A stretch of DNA of 64,000 nt from Siphonodentalium dalli (Eukaryota > Mollusca > Scaphopoda > Gadilida > Siphonodentaliidae): contig CP136069.1 of assembly GCA_032622095.1 (NCBI GenBank), forward strand, positions 86,142,958 through 86,206,957. Direction: 5' to 3'. This document shows positions 14,701 to 24,994 of this stretch, in pieces. The notes beneath the pieces were generated by a model. That model did not search any database. It was not told where the DNA came from and saw nothing but the letters and a program-made list of their open reading frames with translations. The position numbers were made by a program, and so were the translations under genes. The first letter of the stretch is position 1. Each line of letters opens with the position of its first letter.

Positions 14701-17700
14701 TTGATAGCACAGACTGTGCTATCAATTTCTGATATATTATATGTGGCAAATTTTAAGAAGTTGACCATGGCCTGAATGGGGGCGCTTGCAAGATATCAAA
14801 CAACAAATATAAAACATGTATGACTTAATTTTTTTTCTTCAAATGGATTATGTTGAATTTCCTTCTTGTGATGAAAAGTGATGACTGCTGACTTTGGTGA
14901 TCTTCATTGACAAGAACTGGCTAATCAAAGTGTTGTTGGCAATAAATGTTCATTGCACATATCTGTTGCACCTGTTACTGTCACTCCTGTTACCAAAAAA
15001 GTAACAGGCGTGACAGTAACAGGAGTGACATTTAATGACAGTTAATGACAGATTTCTAAAAATGTATTTGGATTTGAAAATTAAACACTTATGTTTTGCA
15101 TAAAAGACTCATTCTAGAATATGAAAATGATATTGCGGTAACAGGAGTAACTTACAATTAACCTTCTTGCCTCATTTGTTCATTAATGCTCTCCGGTATG
15201 CATAAATTAAATCAAATCACCACTATTTCGACTCTTGTTGGGATTACCTATTTGGTGACCTTCCATATGGTGGCAGGTTCCTCGAGAAGGCTACTTGACA
15301 CCCTCATATAATTCCTTGTTATACTCTAGGTAACAGGAGTGGCACAGAAATTTGTAACAGGAACAATGAGATCTATATTTTCAAGTTTAATTGAAGAAAG
15401 TCCATATTCCAGTTTTAGTCGTTTTGTTCAAGTTTCATGGACTCAAATAGGATTAAATATGTGAGATTTATCTGATCTCTTTCAGGAAAAAAATATAGTC
15501 TATACTGTTCAATGTAGAAAAATAACATTCAGAAATTCATGACATGGACTCATGTTGACTCTGTAAAAATCAAACAGCTCAGACTTTGCTTCAGTTTTTT
15601 TGTCTGAATATCATCCTAATTATCATGGTACCTAGAAACAATTATTATTTGGTTTTCTCCTGTTGCACAAACTTCTGTAATTATAGGACCAATGGTTGCA
15701 GCCCTTTTAATTCAGATTGTTTGGCTTCGGCAATCTGCTACGGCAACCCTTTACCGTGGCCCAGTTTGCTTCAGCAAATGGCTTCGGCATTGCCGATTGC
15801 CGTAGCCAATTATGAGGGCTGTGGTTGTAACATCAAATTGTACACTTTTCAGATATTCACCCAAATATATGTACATAGTTTCGAAGCTACAAATGTGCAG
15901 CCAACGGTGGCCAGAAAATTCTTTTCGGATTTTCTGAATTTGTTTGGCTATTTATCAGAAACTTTTCCCTAAATGAAAAACAAAAATATGGGATCATTGA
16001 GAAAACCGTAACTGAAACAAGAATATAAAGATTTGCTTACAAAAATAGCTCATAAATTTTGAGTGGACAAAAGTGATAACGGAAATGTTCACAGATAGGA
16101 ACCTCAAAAACTGAAAAAGGTTTAGCCGGCAATGTATATCAACATAAATGAGCACTGATTTGCCGACATTGTCTTAATTTGAAACCACATAGCAGTGAAG
16201 TACTGTCACTTGATTAAGAAAGTACACCATTCTAGCAGCTAATCATCATTGTTTTGATATTTAAGCATGTGTGACTTTTGATAAATTGTTATTCATTCAC
16301 AGGCGAGTAACTGCTGATTACCTGTTAATGAATTAAGGGTTTCATGAAGATCTGATGAAAATTTTAGTTGGTGATTGCTTGATTATGCCTTGGAACTTTT
16401 TGGCCAAAAGTTTTACCAAATGAAATTTTCTTTGGCCACGTTGGTCACCAACAGCTTAAACCCTGACATGTATCCAGGCAATTCTAATTATAAAACAGAT
16501 CAAAATTATGCTACCGTTATAACATCTGACTGTTCTGACATACTAGTACATGTATCTTTCTATGTTTTCAGGATCCTTATGACTGGGCAATAAAGAAGAG
16601 GGGAAGCGGAACATTTGAAGCACCTAACTTGGTCCAATCCGATAGGGACCATAGAGTTGTTGGATGTGTCTGTACGTATAACCACATACCTAAGATAAAC
16701 TCAAGTCCAGATCAATAAGCCATGGGATGGCATCCGTCAGCCATATGTTCGTCCGTCCATCAACAATTTCCTTCAGCACACCCATCAGGTTGCATTTCTC
16801 ATCCGATATCACCAAACTTCATATGGATCTTCTGGCATTCATTAAAAATCATGTCCGCCAGCAGCCATCATGGATTTTACATTTAAATTCATCCGCACAC
16901 CCTGCAGCCCACATTTATTATGCCCCGACCCCCAATTGATATGGAGGTTTGCCATCGGAGTTGTTTTAAAGGACTCCATTAAGTGCTAGATACCCTAGAG
17001 GAGTTTCTCCTAATCGCCTCCACCTAGAATTAGTTATAGGCTTTTTAGCTCACCTGAGACGAAGTCTCCGGTGGAGCTATAGTCATCACTCCTCGTCCGT
17101 CGTCCGTCCGTCCGTCCGTCTGTCTGTCCGTATGTCTGTCCGTCCGTCAACTTTTTTTAAAAACATCTTCTCCTCTGAAACCATCATTCCAAATTGGTTC
17201 ATATTTGGTGTGGATGTTCCCTAGGTGACTCTCATTCAGATTTGTTCAAATGAGGTCACTGGGTCAAATAGTTGCGAAACCAGGGCCATAATTCTATTCC
17301 TCCACAGTAATTCTTACAACAACTTCTTGTCCATAACCATTGTGCCGATTTAGCTAATATTTGGTATGGAGGGTCCTTGGGTGACTGGTGTTCAGATTTG
17401 TTCAAATGAGGTCACCCGGTCAATTAGTTGATAAACCAGGGCCATAACTCATAGTAATTCTTACAATGACTTCTTCTACAAAAATATTGGGCCGAATTAG
17501 CTTATATTTGGTACTGAGGGACCTTGGGTGACTGGGAATCAGATTTGTTCAAATTTGGTCACTGGGTCAATTAGGGGCAGAGCCAGGGACATAACTCTAA
17601 AAACCAAAAAATTACATTTTTGCATTTTGATCATATTTGGGGTGGATGTTCCCTAGGTGACTGTCATTAATATTTGTTCAAATGAGGTCACTGTGTCAAA

Positions 17701-20700
17701 CAGTTGCGAAACCAGGGCCATAACTATATTCCTCCTTGGTAATTCTTATAACGACTTCTTGTCAATAACCATTAAGCCGATTTAGTTTATATTTGGTATG
17801 TGGGGTCATTGAATGACTGGGGTTCAGATTTGTTCAAATGGGGTCACTGGGTCAAATAGTGGTGGAGCCAGGGCCATAATTCCCCAAAAAATAATAAAAA
17901 ATTCAGGAACTCCTTGATCAATTTAACATACAAACAAAAAATATCACCCCCCCCCCCCACATGACCCAGAACCCCACCCCAACCAACAGCATTCCACCCT
18001 ATCTCATATCTTAACTCACAGGTAAATAAAGTATATTTATTTAAATTCCCATTACAAGGCAACTCTCCTATGAACTGATAGACATGGCAAGGCAGATAGA
18101 GAGATAAAGAGAGCTTCTGCAGCCTTAGACAGAGCCCCCAGGGAGTGTATTCATGTCATCCATAATTTAAATGAGATTAATGGTGTTATCAATGAAGCAC
18201 CCTTGTTGTTTATATTATCACTCAGTGGTCATTAAAATCAGATTAATTTCATTTTCTCAAAGAGTGCCTGGCATTTGTAGAATGAGGTTCCCAGAGGGTG
18301 AATTTAGTGACGCTATCCTACACAGCAGGCTAGCATAACCAAATACACCCTCTGAGAACCTTATTCCGCTTAGGCCTCATCTTCTGGGAAGTATCTAGAG
18401 TCTCAAGATCTCATTCTGCTTAGGCCTCATCTTCTGGGAATTATCTATAGTATCAAATTTACATTGTTGTTAGTTAAATTTCCCTTCTAGGAAGTTTCTG
18501 TATCCCTTAATTTGCAGAAGATAAAATTCATGATTGAGGTGCCCAATGGGTGAACATCACCAATTTCAACTGGGGAACTTCAATCTTATTCTAGGTCTTC
18601 CATAGCAGTTGAGGGCCTTATCAGAATGAGGTCCCCAGAGGGTGAATTTAGTGATACTAGCCTGCTATGTAGGATAGCCTCACTAAATTCACCCTCTGGG
18701 TACCTCATTCTGCAAATAACAGACAGACTACTTCAAAGCTTGATTCAAGGCTAGCATCACCAAATTCACCATTTGGGGACCTCATTCTGCTTAGGCCTCA
18801 TCTTCTGGGAAGTATCTATAGTATCAAATTTACATTGTTGTTAGATAAATTTCCCTTCTAGGAAGTTTCTATATTCCCTAATTTGCAGAAGATAAAATTC
18901 ATAATTGAGGGGCCCAATGGGTGAACATCACCAACTTCAACTGGGGAAATTCAATTTTATTCTAGGTCTTCCATAGCAGTTGAGGACTTTATCAGAATGA
19001 GGTCCCCAGAGGGTGAATTTAGCGTCACTAAATTCACCCTCTGGGGACCTCACTCTGCAAATGACAGACACACTATCACACTATTTCAAGGCTTGTTGTA
19101 TAATACATTGTGTTGCTTGAGGCCAGGCGTACACAATGTAGGAACAGACACGCTTTTTGTGATGCTATCCGGCACAGCAGGCTAGCATCACCAAATTCAC
19201 CCTCTGACGACCTCATTCTGCTTAGGCCTCATCTTCTGGGAAGTATCTATAGTATCAAATTTACATTGTTGTTAGTTAAATTTCCCTTCTAGGAAGTTTC
19301 TATATCCCCTAATTTGCAGAAGATAAAATTCATAAATGAGGTGCCCAATGGGTGAATATCACCAACTTCAACTGGGGAACTTAATTTTTATCCTTATCAG
19401 ATTTGTGAAAATGGGATCACAAAGTCAAATAAGGGCAGAGCAAGAGACTTAACTATTTCACTACATAGTAATTCTTAAAATATGTTTGCAAGAACTAGTT
19501 GGCTTATATAGAATGGAATGTTCTTCCTTGACTGCAATTCAGATTTTTTTAATGGGGTCACCTGGTCAAATAGGGCCCAAGCGAAGGACAGTTTCCCTCT
19601 TAATATGCTTCCTTCACAAGGACCATCAGGTCTATTTGACTGATATTTATGATATGTATGAAGGGTTCTTTGGTGTCTGGGATTCAAATTTATTCAGATG
19701 GGGTCACCAGGTTAAAAGGGTGGGACCAGGGACATAACTATATGTCTCTATAGTAATTCTTAAAATGTCTTCTCAAGGGATTTTGGACTATTTAGCTTAC
19801 ATATAGTATGGAGGAATCAGTAAGATCCTTTAGTGACTGAGATACAGATTTGTTAAAATGAGGTCAACCTGTCAAGAAATGGCAGTCTATGGGGAGTTAA
19901 CACTTTTGTGTCCAATAAAATCATAGAAATACCAAATTCATTAAAACATCTACCTTGGAACCACCTGACTGATTGGTCTGACATACATGTATTGTGTTTT
20001 GGGTCCATGGATAATTGGGCTTCAAACATGTTTAAATGGTTTTAGAAAAAGGCGCTTGTGAGATTGGAAATTTCCAACAATTGAGAAAGTTTGAGGTGTC
20101 GGTTGTGAAATTCCAACCTAAGACTTGGGAGTCTGGATCCCGGTCGGGAGGGGACTTGTTGAGCTGGAGGAGGGGGGTGATCAGTAGTGTACAGTTGGCA
20201 ATTTCAAGGTGTTTTTTTTACCAATCTACATACTTGAAGTCTCTCTAGCCACATATCCTGTTTAAATCTACTTCTTTTAAAGTGATTATGAAAAGTGCTC
20301 ACTGTTTTGGTCTCCAGAGTCCCAGTCTTATCAGTCTGGTGAGCGACCCCACAGTCATTGACTGTCTTGTCACAACAGCTCTTTATAATTTTTCATCGAT
20401 GGTTCTTTCAAAGACATAGCCGTTAATGATCAGGGATGTTTAGCTGGATATGTTCATGTTCTAGTATGTCAATATACCATAGTGATAATAGAGTAACATG
20501 TTCAACATCATTTTGTATGCAATTGAATATATATATGCTAGTTTATTTAATCAGGACATGTAATAATTGCTTACAATTAACAAAGTTACCATTTTATTAA
20601 AATACATATCTACTTATCATGTGGCATGGACATAATCCATTGAAATATAACCCATATACACATTTATTATATGTTTTGTCTTACTGCATCTTAAACAGAT

Positions 20701-23329
20701 ACACATTGTGTTTACACAAGTTGGTCATCGCACGTGAAAATAATGACCACAATATTTATTTGATTGGCTGTGAACTCTGGCAGTAAACTGTGATAATCAG
20801 TGAATGTTAGGAATTCACATGGGGGATCCCCTGATTTTTTATAAGTTTTGCGGGGGGAAAGCCCTTAATTTTTGTAAACAAATACATAGTTCCCCCCCCC
20901 CCCACCAATAAAACCTGTGACCCTATGTCTCTGTCCGTCCTCCTATATGGTTTCAAGATAATATCTTCAGTAATAATTCATGAAATTAAGTAATATTTGG
21001 TATGTGAGCTTACTGGTAAGGGGCACAGGTCAATTTCGAATTTGGGTTCAGTCCGGACATTTTTACCGGAGTTATGACCCTTTACGGCTTAGAATTTGAG
21101 TTTTGAGTTATTCCAGAGTTATGTAACTTGTTATTCTGGTGTCTAATCAAATATGTTGCAAAGTTTGATTCAATGACTGTTCTCAGAATCAAATTTTCCA
21201 TTTCTAGAAAAGCCACCGGTAAAATAAAGCCACCGGTAAAATAAAGCCACCTTATTCAGGGACATGTGACCCAGTGCCCTTTTATTTCTTATTTACTATT
21301 TATCAATAGAGGCTATATACAAGTACTGCTGTGAACATTTCATAGGTGGTAGTAATCTATTATATATTTTGGAAGATCTGTTTGTGTGTTTGTGTGTAAT
21401 CGATGGACTCGAAAATGGCCCAGCCGATTTCGATGAAACTTGGTATGTGGGGGTATTTTCGGGTCAGGACTAACATAGGCCTATTAATTTGTCCGTGCGA
21501 TGTCAACTTTTCACGTGCCGAGGTCAAATCTGTTTTTACGCCGTTTTGCGCTAATATATTTCAGTTCGGTGCTTACAAATCGATTCGAAACAGCGCGAAT
21601 AATAACATGCCAGTCATAATAATGACACTATGAGAATCTTTCGTGTTTCCTCTTTCCAACGATATATAATATGTATGTATCCGTTTTAGTTATCTGCCTC
21701 AATTATTAAGAAGAAGTGGTACGATCTTCTATCAGGGTAAAAACAATGTGTAACTTCTATGACGTCGTTAGAGGTCATAAAGTTAGATCACGTTAACTCT
21801 TACCCGGCCGATGCATTTGACTGTTTCAGACGTCTTGGCGATATCTCGGGCACCGATGGTAATTTATCTTTACGTTGAAACTTGAGGCGCGTTTATATAC
21901 TTGAGTGGAAATCAAATCGGGTTAAACTGCCGGATTTTTACGGACGAAATGTGATGCATAGGGTATCTCGGTATCCCATGGGCCGATTTCCCGGTATCCG
22001 CTGGGCCGATTTCCACCATTTTTGGGGTGTTGGTGTTTGACCCCACCTGACCTTGACCTTCAAAATGGTCAATTCAAGGTCAAATCGGGTAAAACCGGAT
22101 GGATTTCGACGGGTACTTTTGTCGGGTACTTTTGTTCGGGCACTGTGTTTTGGACGGGTCAAATCGTGACCCCACTTGACCTTGGCCTTCAAAATAGACA
22201 ATTCAAGGTCAAAGCCCGGACGAAGTCGGGTCACCTTCTAGTGTAACTATATATAGGACTACTCCCATGCCATCAATTTTGCATCATGTTAGAATCGATC
22301 AATAGAGAGTAATCACTTGATTGAACTGGTGATGTAAAATAATTCATGAGAGGCAGGGACGTTGTACAAACGCAAGCATTTTACAAAATAGTCCCTGCCT
22401 CGATTGAATTATTTCACGTCACCAGTTCAATCAAGTTATTATTTTGTTTATTATATTCCACTTATAAACATCTGATTAACAAGAGATCCGAATAATACCG
22501 CAATTATACCCATGATGCATACATTTCGATAGCACATAATGCTAGCAATGCTAGCTAAAGTGAATAATTCATTTATAATCACTCGAGAAATCAAGGTAAA
22601 TCACACATTGGAATGTAATATAAACCCCAATAACGTGTATACCGGTAGTTGCTGAGAACATTCTGATGTTAGATAATATTCTTCCAAAAAATGAATTGGA
22701 ATAAACTGATTTCAGCATCATATTTGGAGATTCGAGCATGCAAATATTTGAACAACAAGCCGACTTGCCAGAGAGTGCACAAACCTCTTTTTATGCTTGA
22801 ATATCCCATGAAACAGGGTACATTTGTCTCCATTGTAATTTAATCCACCAAATATTAAAAGAAACTGCAGGAGTCTTATTTTGACAGCATACTATGAAGT
22901 GAAATATCCTTTTTCCTTTGATCAAATCTATGAGTACTTCCATGGGGTTAATTGAAACTGTGCCTGAATAACTTCCTGTTGATCATATATCGTATATGAG
23001 TAAAGTTAAACAACTTTCCAGTTGAACTATATTAAGCGACTCCTGTCGACTCTGTGACATTTTTGACGTGCATTGTCAATCTCACCATGCTATATTAAAA
23101 AGTTGTTCACACTTCATCGGATGATGCCGGTGAACCTAAAACTAAAGTTATCAGCTCAATCATTCAGAATGCGTGTGTTTTAGCGACAAATATTCAACTT
23201 GAGTTACAATTTGATGTCATCCATTCCACAGGTCATGAAGATGCAGCCACTCTAGTATGGATGAAGCTTAGGAGAGGCGAACCTAAGAGATGTGAATGTG
23301 GTCACTGGTTCAAGCTCACCGATGGTTAA
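2668..23329 (+). CDS. COX5B: Cytochrome c oxidase subunit 5B, mitochondrial (complete, 4 coding exons)
   Basis: This nuclear-encoded, zinc-binding structural subunit of respiratory complex IV sits on the matrix side of the inner membrane. Coding exons 2668-2782, 9494-9579, 16572-16671 and 23232-23329 join in frame to 132 aa, close to the 129 aa of human COX5B. Residues 1 to about 25 (MSAICKLSRNLLQRS...) are basic and hydroxylated like a mitochondrial presequence. The core DPYDWAIKKRGSGTFEAPNL (68-87) and VVGCVCHED correspond to the family motifs DPYN...GTREDPNLV and IVGCICEED. The four Cys of the zinc site are at about 99, 101, 121 and 123. The second pair is C-x-C (RCECGHWFKL), whereas vertebrates and yeast have C-x2-C. 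Introns are 6.7, 7.0 and 6.6 kb, much longer than the exons and mostly transposon-derived. The start is the first ATG of the frame and the only one giving a presequence. Confidence 0.95.
3059..6243. repeat. Large inverted duplication in COX5B intron 1
   Basis: The left arm (3059-3226 continued at 3995-4143) and the right arm (5943-6243, opposite strand) share about 300 bp at high identity, for example ATTCATTGTTTAGTTGAAA/TTTCAACTAAACAATGAAT. The central 1.8 kb (4144-5942) has no gene that I recognise. The arms contain a mirrored open frame, but no known domain. It may be the long TIRs of a foldback-type element or an inverted duplication. No flanking target duplication was found. Confidence 0.7.
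3227..3994. mobile_element. 768-bp insertion in the left arm, flanked by a 10-bp duplication
   Basis: The right arm of the inverted duplication is continuous here, but the left arm is split. The broken ends carry the same 10 bases, TTCTAAACTG (3217-3226 and 3995-4004). The insert begins TAGTCTGACCAGACC and ends CAAATGGATCTA. I see no clear TIR or ORF. The family is unknown. Confidence 0.65.
7497..7765. repeat. Palindrome with hAT termini as arms
   Basis: Bases 7497-7580 and about 7675-7765 are inverted copies containing CAGTGCGACACTATAGAGATG. The spacer carries a fragment of the hAT BED-finger coding region. It probably arose by inverted duplication within the surrounding hAT element. Confidence 0.75.
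8390..8569 (+). pseudogene. hAT transposase N-terminal fragment (BED zinc finger)
   Basis: A 59-codon frame begins MAEQNNEQGSTKSPVWSYF and continues KKCRCLICHKNVSEHANTSN. The W-x-Y-F and C-x2-C pattern followed by T-S-N-L is that of a BED-type zinc finger, the DNA-binding N-terminus of hAT transposases. The histidine that normally follows SNL is replaced (SNLARQ), and a stop ends the frame soon after. No catalytic domain was seen, so this is a relic. A second, inverted copy of the VWSYFTRLTGDDSKK segment lies at about 7600-7690 on the minus strand. Confidence 0.75.
9494..9579 (+). CDS. COX5B: COX5B coding exon 2
   Basis: The acceptor is TTTCATTGCAG|AATCTG and the donor AATATG|GTTAGT. It encodes ESDHGFASGLGQ...RRRSEMLAAEQGNM, matching the helix before the conserved DPYN/DPYD motif. 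Length is 86 nt and the exit phase is 0. Confidence 0.92.
10813..10935. mobile_element. 123-bp MITE, copy 1
   Basis: It starts CAGCCCTCATAATTT and ends AATTTAGAAGGCTG, with an internal palindrome around GCAATCAGCATTGCC / GGATTGCCAAAGCC. Copies at 15699-15821 and 33073-33195 have the same length. The flanks share TGTTATG on both sides. Confidence 0.7.
10952..11261 (+). mobile_element. tRNA-derived SINE with 14-bp TSD
   Basis: The head CCTCGGTGGCTCAATCGGTT contains a pol III box A (TGGCTCAATCGG). About 50 bases later, GGTTCAAATCC is a box B. The body ends GCGACATAAAACCCCAATAA then ATCAAT. Identical repeats TTATGTGACCTGTG (10938-10951 and 11262-11275) flank it as target-site duplications. tRNA-derived SINEs with this type of A-rich tail are common in molluscs; the exact family name is not assigned here. 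A G-run precedes the head. Confidence 0.85.
11396..11783. mobile_element. TTAA MITE with ACCCAACA ends
   Basis: The termini are TTAACCATTTACCCAACA and TGTTGGGTAAAGGGTTAA. The interior has two copies of the perfect hairpin built on GCGAGTCGACCATAGGTCG flanked by GCATTCTCTTA. A second copy in inverted orientation is at 42650-43048. The ends and TTAA site fit piggyBac-type MITEs. Confidence 0.8.
11840..12470. repeat. Dispersed repeat (CCTTTGGCACACCCTA family)
   Basis: It contains TTTCCTTTGGCACACCCTAC, TCACCAAAC and 'catggccactggcagccatc'-type blocks. These also occur at 13150-13320, 16715-16960 and 26150-26960. No ORF stands out. Its origin is unknown, probably an old non-autonomous transposon. 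Confidence 0.6.
12474..12973 (+). mobile_element. Helitron/Helentron-like element, CCCCCGC...CTTGT
   Basis: The left end ATCCCCCGCC is complementary to GGCGGTATCCCCCGC, read on the minus strand just inside the right end, which finishes CTGCTTGT. Behind the left end lie GTCCGTCCGTCTGTCTGTC repeats. The end signature (subterminal inverted C-rich repeat, right end CTTGT, no target duplication) resembles Helentron-associated elements. The class is inferred. Confidence 0.4.
13701..15365. repeat. Cluster of dispersed GTAACAGGAGTGACA motifs
   Basis: GTAACAGGAGTGACA or close variants occur about ten times in 1.7 kb of COX5B intron 2, on both strands. They lie near 13701 (minus), 14047, 14069, 14088, 14973 (minus), 15001, 15016, 15138, 15330 and 15354. 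Around 14972-15030 they form a palindrome. They are not in a regular tandem array. Confidence 0.6.
14677..14762. repeat. Perfect-stem palindrome
   Basis: ATATCAGAAATTGATAGCAC is followed at once by its complement GTGCTATCAATTTCTGATAT, with arms extending to AAAATTT/AAATTTT. The stem is about 40 bp with a very short loop. It may be a small MITE or a hairpin RNA source. Confidence 0.7.
15699..15821. mobile_element. 123-bp MITE, copy 2
   Basis: It runs from CAGCCCTTTTAATTCAG to CCAATTATGAGGGCTG, with the same internal palindrome and length as copies 1 and 3. TGGTTG is present on both flanks. The long open frame spanning it is incidental. Confidence 0.7.
16572..16671 (+). CDS. COX5B: COX5B coding exon 3
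   Basis: The acceptor is TGTTTTCAG|GATCC and the donor GTGTCT|GTACGT. It encodes DPYDWAIKKRGSGTFEAPNL and the first zinc-ligand Cys. The second Cys codon is split across the junction (T|GT). Confidence 0.95.
17045..17900. repeat. GCTCACCTGAGACGAAGTCTC repeat with internal near-tandem units
   Basis: The head has a short palindrome (CACCTGAGACGAAGTCTCCGGTGG) and a (GTCC)n tract at 17100-17150. Degenerate units of about 120-230 bp follow, built on 'cagatttgttcaaat.aggtcac.gggtcaa' and 'accagggccataact'. Related units occur at 19400-19880. It is a non-coding dispersed repeat. Confidence 0.6.
18260..19400. repeat. Array of palindromic hAT-like MITE units in COX5B intron 3
   Basis: Palindromes with arms AGAATGAGGTCCCCAGAGGG / CCTCTGGGGACCTCATTCT lie at about 18279-18366, 18623-18712 and 18994-19058. 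Further arms lie at 18760 and 19180. They alternate with about 215-bp spacers beginning TCTTCTGGGAAGTATCTATA, repeated three times. These are the termini and middle of the family delimited at 23964, 24995, 45293, 46800 and 55496, here in a partly tandem, rearranged state. Confidence 0.75.
19960..20380 (+). mobile_element. Helitron-like relic with 3' hairpin, copy 1
   Basis: The right part CCCACAGTCATTGACTGTCT then TGT forms a short hairpin (ACAGTCATTGACTGT) next to a terminal CTTGT. About 120 bp of this end matches 40700-40840. A hairpin just before a CTxGT end is Helitron-like. The left boundary is uncertain. Confidence 0.35.
20880..22241 (+). mobile_element. Helitron-like relics in COX5B intron 3
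   Basis: The sequence includes a C-run at 20893, 'ctctgtccgtcctcc', and from about 21370 a stretch typical of dispersed elements (GATGAAACTTGGTATGTGGG). It ends in GGACGAAGTCGGGTCACCTT then CTAG at 22241, with repeated inverted blocks 'cccacctgaccttgaccttcaaaat'. No transposase was seen. Two elements may abut. Class and boundaries are tentative. Confidence 0.35.
22288..22625. repeat. Palindromic repeat CACTTGATTGAACTGG, copy 1
   Basis: Arms of about 65 bp (AATCACTTGATTGAACTGGT... and ...CACCAGTTCAATCAAGT) surround GGCAGGGACGTTGTACAAA and TTTACAAAATAGTCCCTGCC. About 180 bp to the right is also shared with the copy at 46368-46700. It is a MITE-like family without a clear target duplication. 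Confidence 0.7.
23232..23329 (+). CDS. COX5B: COX5B coding exon 4 with stop codon
   Basis: The acceptor is CATTCCACAG|GTCATG. It completes Cys101 and encodes HEDAATLVWMKLRRGEPKRC then ECGHWFKLTDG and TAA. The LVWM...GEPKRC segment is the conserved end of the zinc domain. Confidence 0.95.
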
Positions 23330-23443
23330 CTAACGAGAACAAATTAGTTTTTTAAAATCTAGAAGAATGTATTGCAGGGAAATTTCCAGGACAATTTGAT
23401 GTGTAAATGTGCATTACTCACTTGTTTCATGTCTCGACATAAG

Positions 23444-23449
23444 AATAAA
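23444..23449 (+). terminator. COX5B: Polyadenylation signal of COX5B
   Basis: AATAAA lies 115 bases after the COX5B stop codon, before the first intergenic MITE. Position and sequence fit a cleavage/polyadenylation signal. The cleavage site itself cannot be read from the sequence. Confidence 0.6.
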
Positions 23450-23485
23450 AACATCTTAGGTCATATTCTCTATAGTTATTATATA

Positions 23486-23674
23486 CAGTAATGCCCTAAA
23501 TAATCAACTCGTTAACCACAGCAGAATTATGGGTAATTTTTCAGGATTTAGTCGGAAATATGGCTTGTTGCCATTCAACAGAAAGCTCTCACTGAGCTCT
23601 CAGTGAGAGCTTTCCGACTAAAAATTACCCATAATTATGATGTGGTTAAGAGTCGATTATTTAGGGCATTACTG
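23486..23674. mobile_element. pogo/mariner-like palindromic MITE, copy 1
   Basis: It starts TA|CAGTAATGCCCTAAATAAT and ends with the complement ATTATTTAGGGCATTACTG|TA. The two arms cover almost the whole element (TTACCCATAATT / AATTATGGGTAA inside). A TA target and CAGT ends fit a pogo-type Tc1/mariner MITE. Other copies lie at about 43284-43495 and 47461-47602. Confidence 0.8.
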
Positions 23675-23963
23675 TAGCAGTTTGTGTAAACAAACATTAA
23701 ACAAACATTCAGAGTCATACTGAGTCTATTGTAGTCTCATTGAGTTGACAATTCTTGAAAGGTGTGCAGGCTAAAGCCACTTTTCATCTACATTACTTCA
23801 CACTGTGACATTATAAACTCAATCGTTTTGATTGGACGCTTTCATCTTCTAGTATGATCTGATTGGCAGTAATGACTCAGATCCCAGTAGCTAACATCTT
23901 ATGGGCGTTATGGCAGGTAATGATAATCAGACCCACCATTTTTGGTCTGAAGTTCACTGAGAC

Positions 23964-24438
23964 CAGGCCTCTAAATATGGTGTGGGACATTTGCAGAATG
24001 AGGTCCCCAGAGGGTGAATTTAGTGACGCTACCCAACACACCGGCTAGCAATGCCTAGCATCACTAAATTCCTTCTCCAGATGGTGACCTTATTCTGTAT
24101 AGGCCTCATCTCCACTGGAAAGTATTTTTTTTTTATCAAATTAACAATTTTTTCTTTCTTTAGAAACTTCTTTTGAAAGTTTATTTTTATTTTTTACTTT
24201 CTCTATATCCCCAATTAGTAGACGACAAAATGCATAATCGAGGTGCCAATGGGTACACATCACCATTTTCACCATCTGGGAACTTAAATCTGTGTCCAGG
24301 TCTCCCATAGCAGATGAGACCATGCAGAATGAGGTCGCCAGAGGAAGAATTTAGTGATGCTAGCCAACAGGGTAGCGTCACAATATTCACCGTCTGGGGA
24401 CCTCATTCTAAAATGTCCAGCCCCATTTTTTAGGCTTG
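23964..24438. mobile_element. hAT-like MITE with palindromic ends (TSD ACTGAGAC)
   Basis: Perfect 8-bp duplications ACTGAGAC (23956-23963, 24439-24446) flank ends CAGGCCTCTAAATATGG and TTTTTTAGGCTTG. Each terminus contains a palindrome (23995-24097, 24326-24410) with arms AATGAGGTC...GACCTCATT. The 475-bp length matches its relatives. Confidence 0.8.
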
Positions 24439-24994
24439 ACTGAGACTGCTTATATAGCTGAACCATTCTATTAGGTGTTACTGTGATTAATAATGCCAGC
24501 TGATAAGTAATGGGCTACCAATTAATGGATATTATAACACATTTAAATTGTATCTTTACCTGAACAATGTGTTACATAGATTGTTACAAGTGTGTTACAT
24601 ACAAATGTGGTATATATAGATCTTGTTGAAATGATTATTTGACAATGACGTGAATTTTGCGTAAAATTTATTACAAATTAAGATTCCTTTAAGGAATGTT
24701 TTGATCATAAGTTCAACAAGGCCGTTCAACATGTGTTTATTCGTCAAGATCAATTTGCTGGGATATTTATTACATACCTGTTGTATTCTTAGTTCAAGCC
24801 TTTGTCGTAATTTTCAACAATTTTCTCTACCAGGATCCAGAATTCTCCCTGGAGACGCATGACATAATTGTGTTGCTAAAGGTAACGTAATGAGAATTTC
24901 AGTTTGTGATGTCAAAATCATTGCAAAAATGATTCATCACTTTTGTTTGTGTTTGGGTATGTAATAAAAAATATAGAGCCGCACTCTTGTTGGT

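Noticed and set aside
15586-15972. 128-codon plus-strand ORF in COX5B intron 2
   Set aside because: It crosses the 123-bp MITE at 15699-15821 and its translation has no domain or conserved pattern.
18260-19400. CRISPR-like array of direct repeats with spacers
   Set aside because: The host is a eukaryote and the repeats are long palindromic MITE ends with homologous, not unique, spacers.
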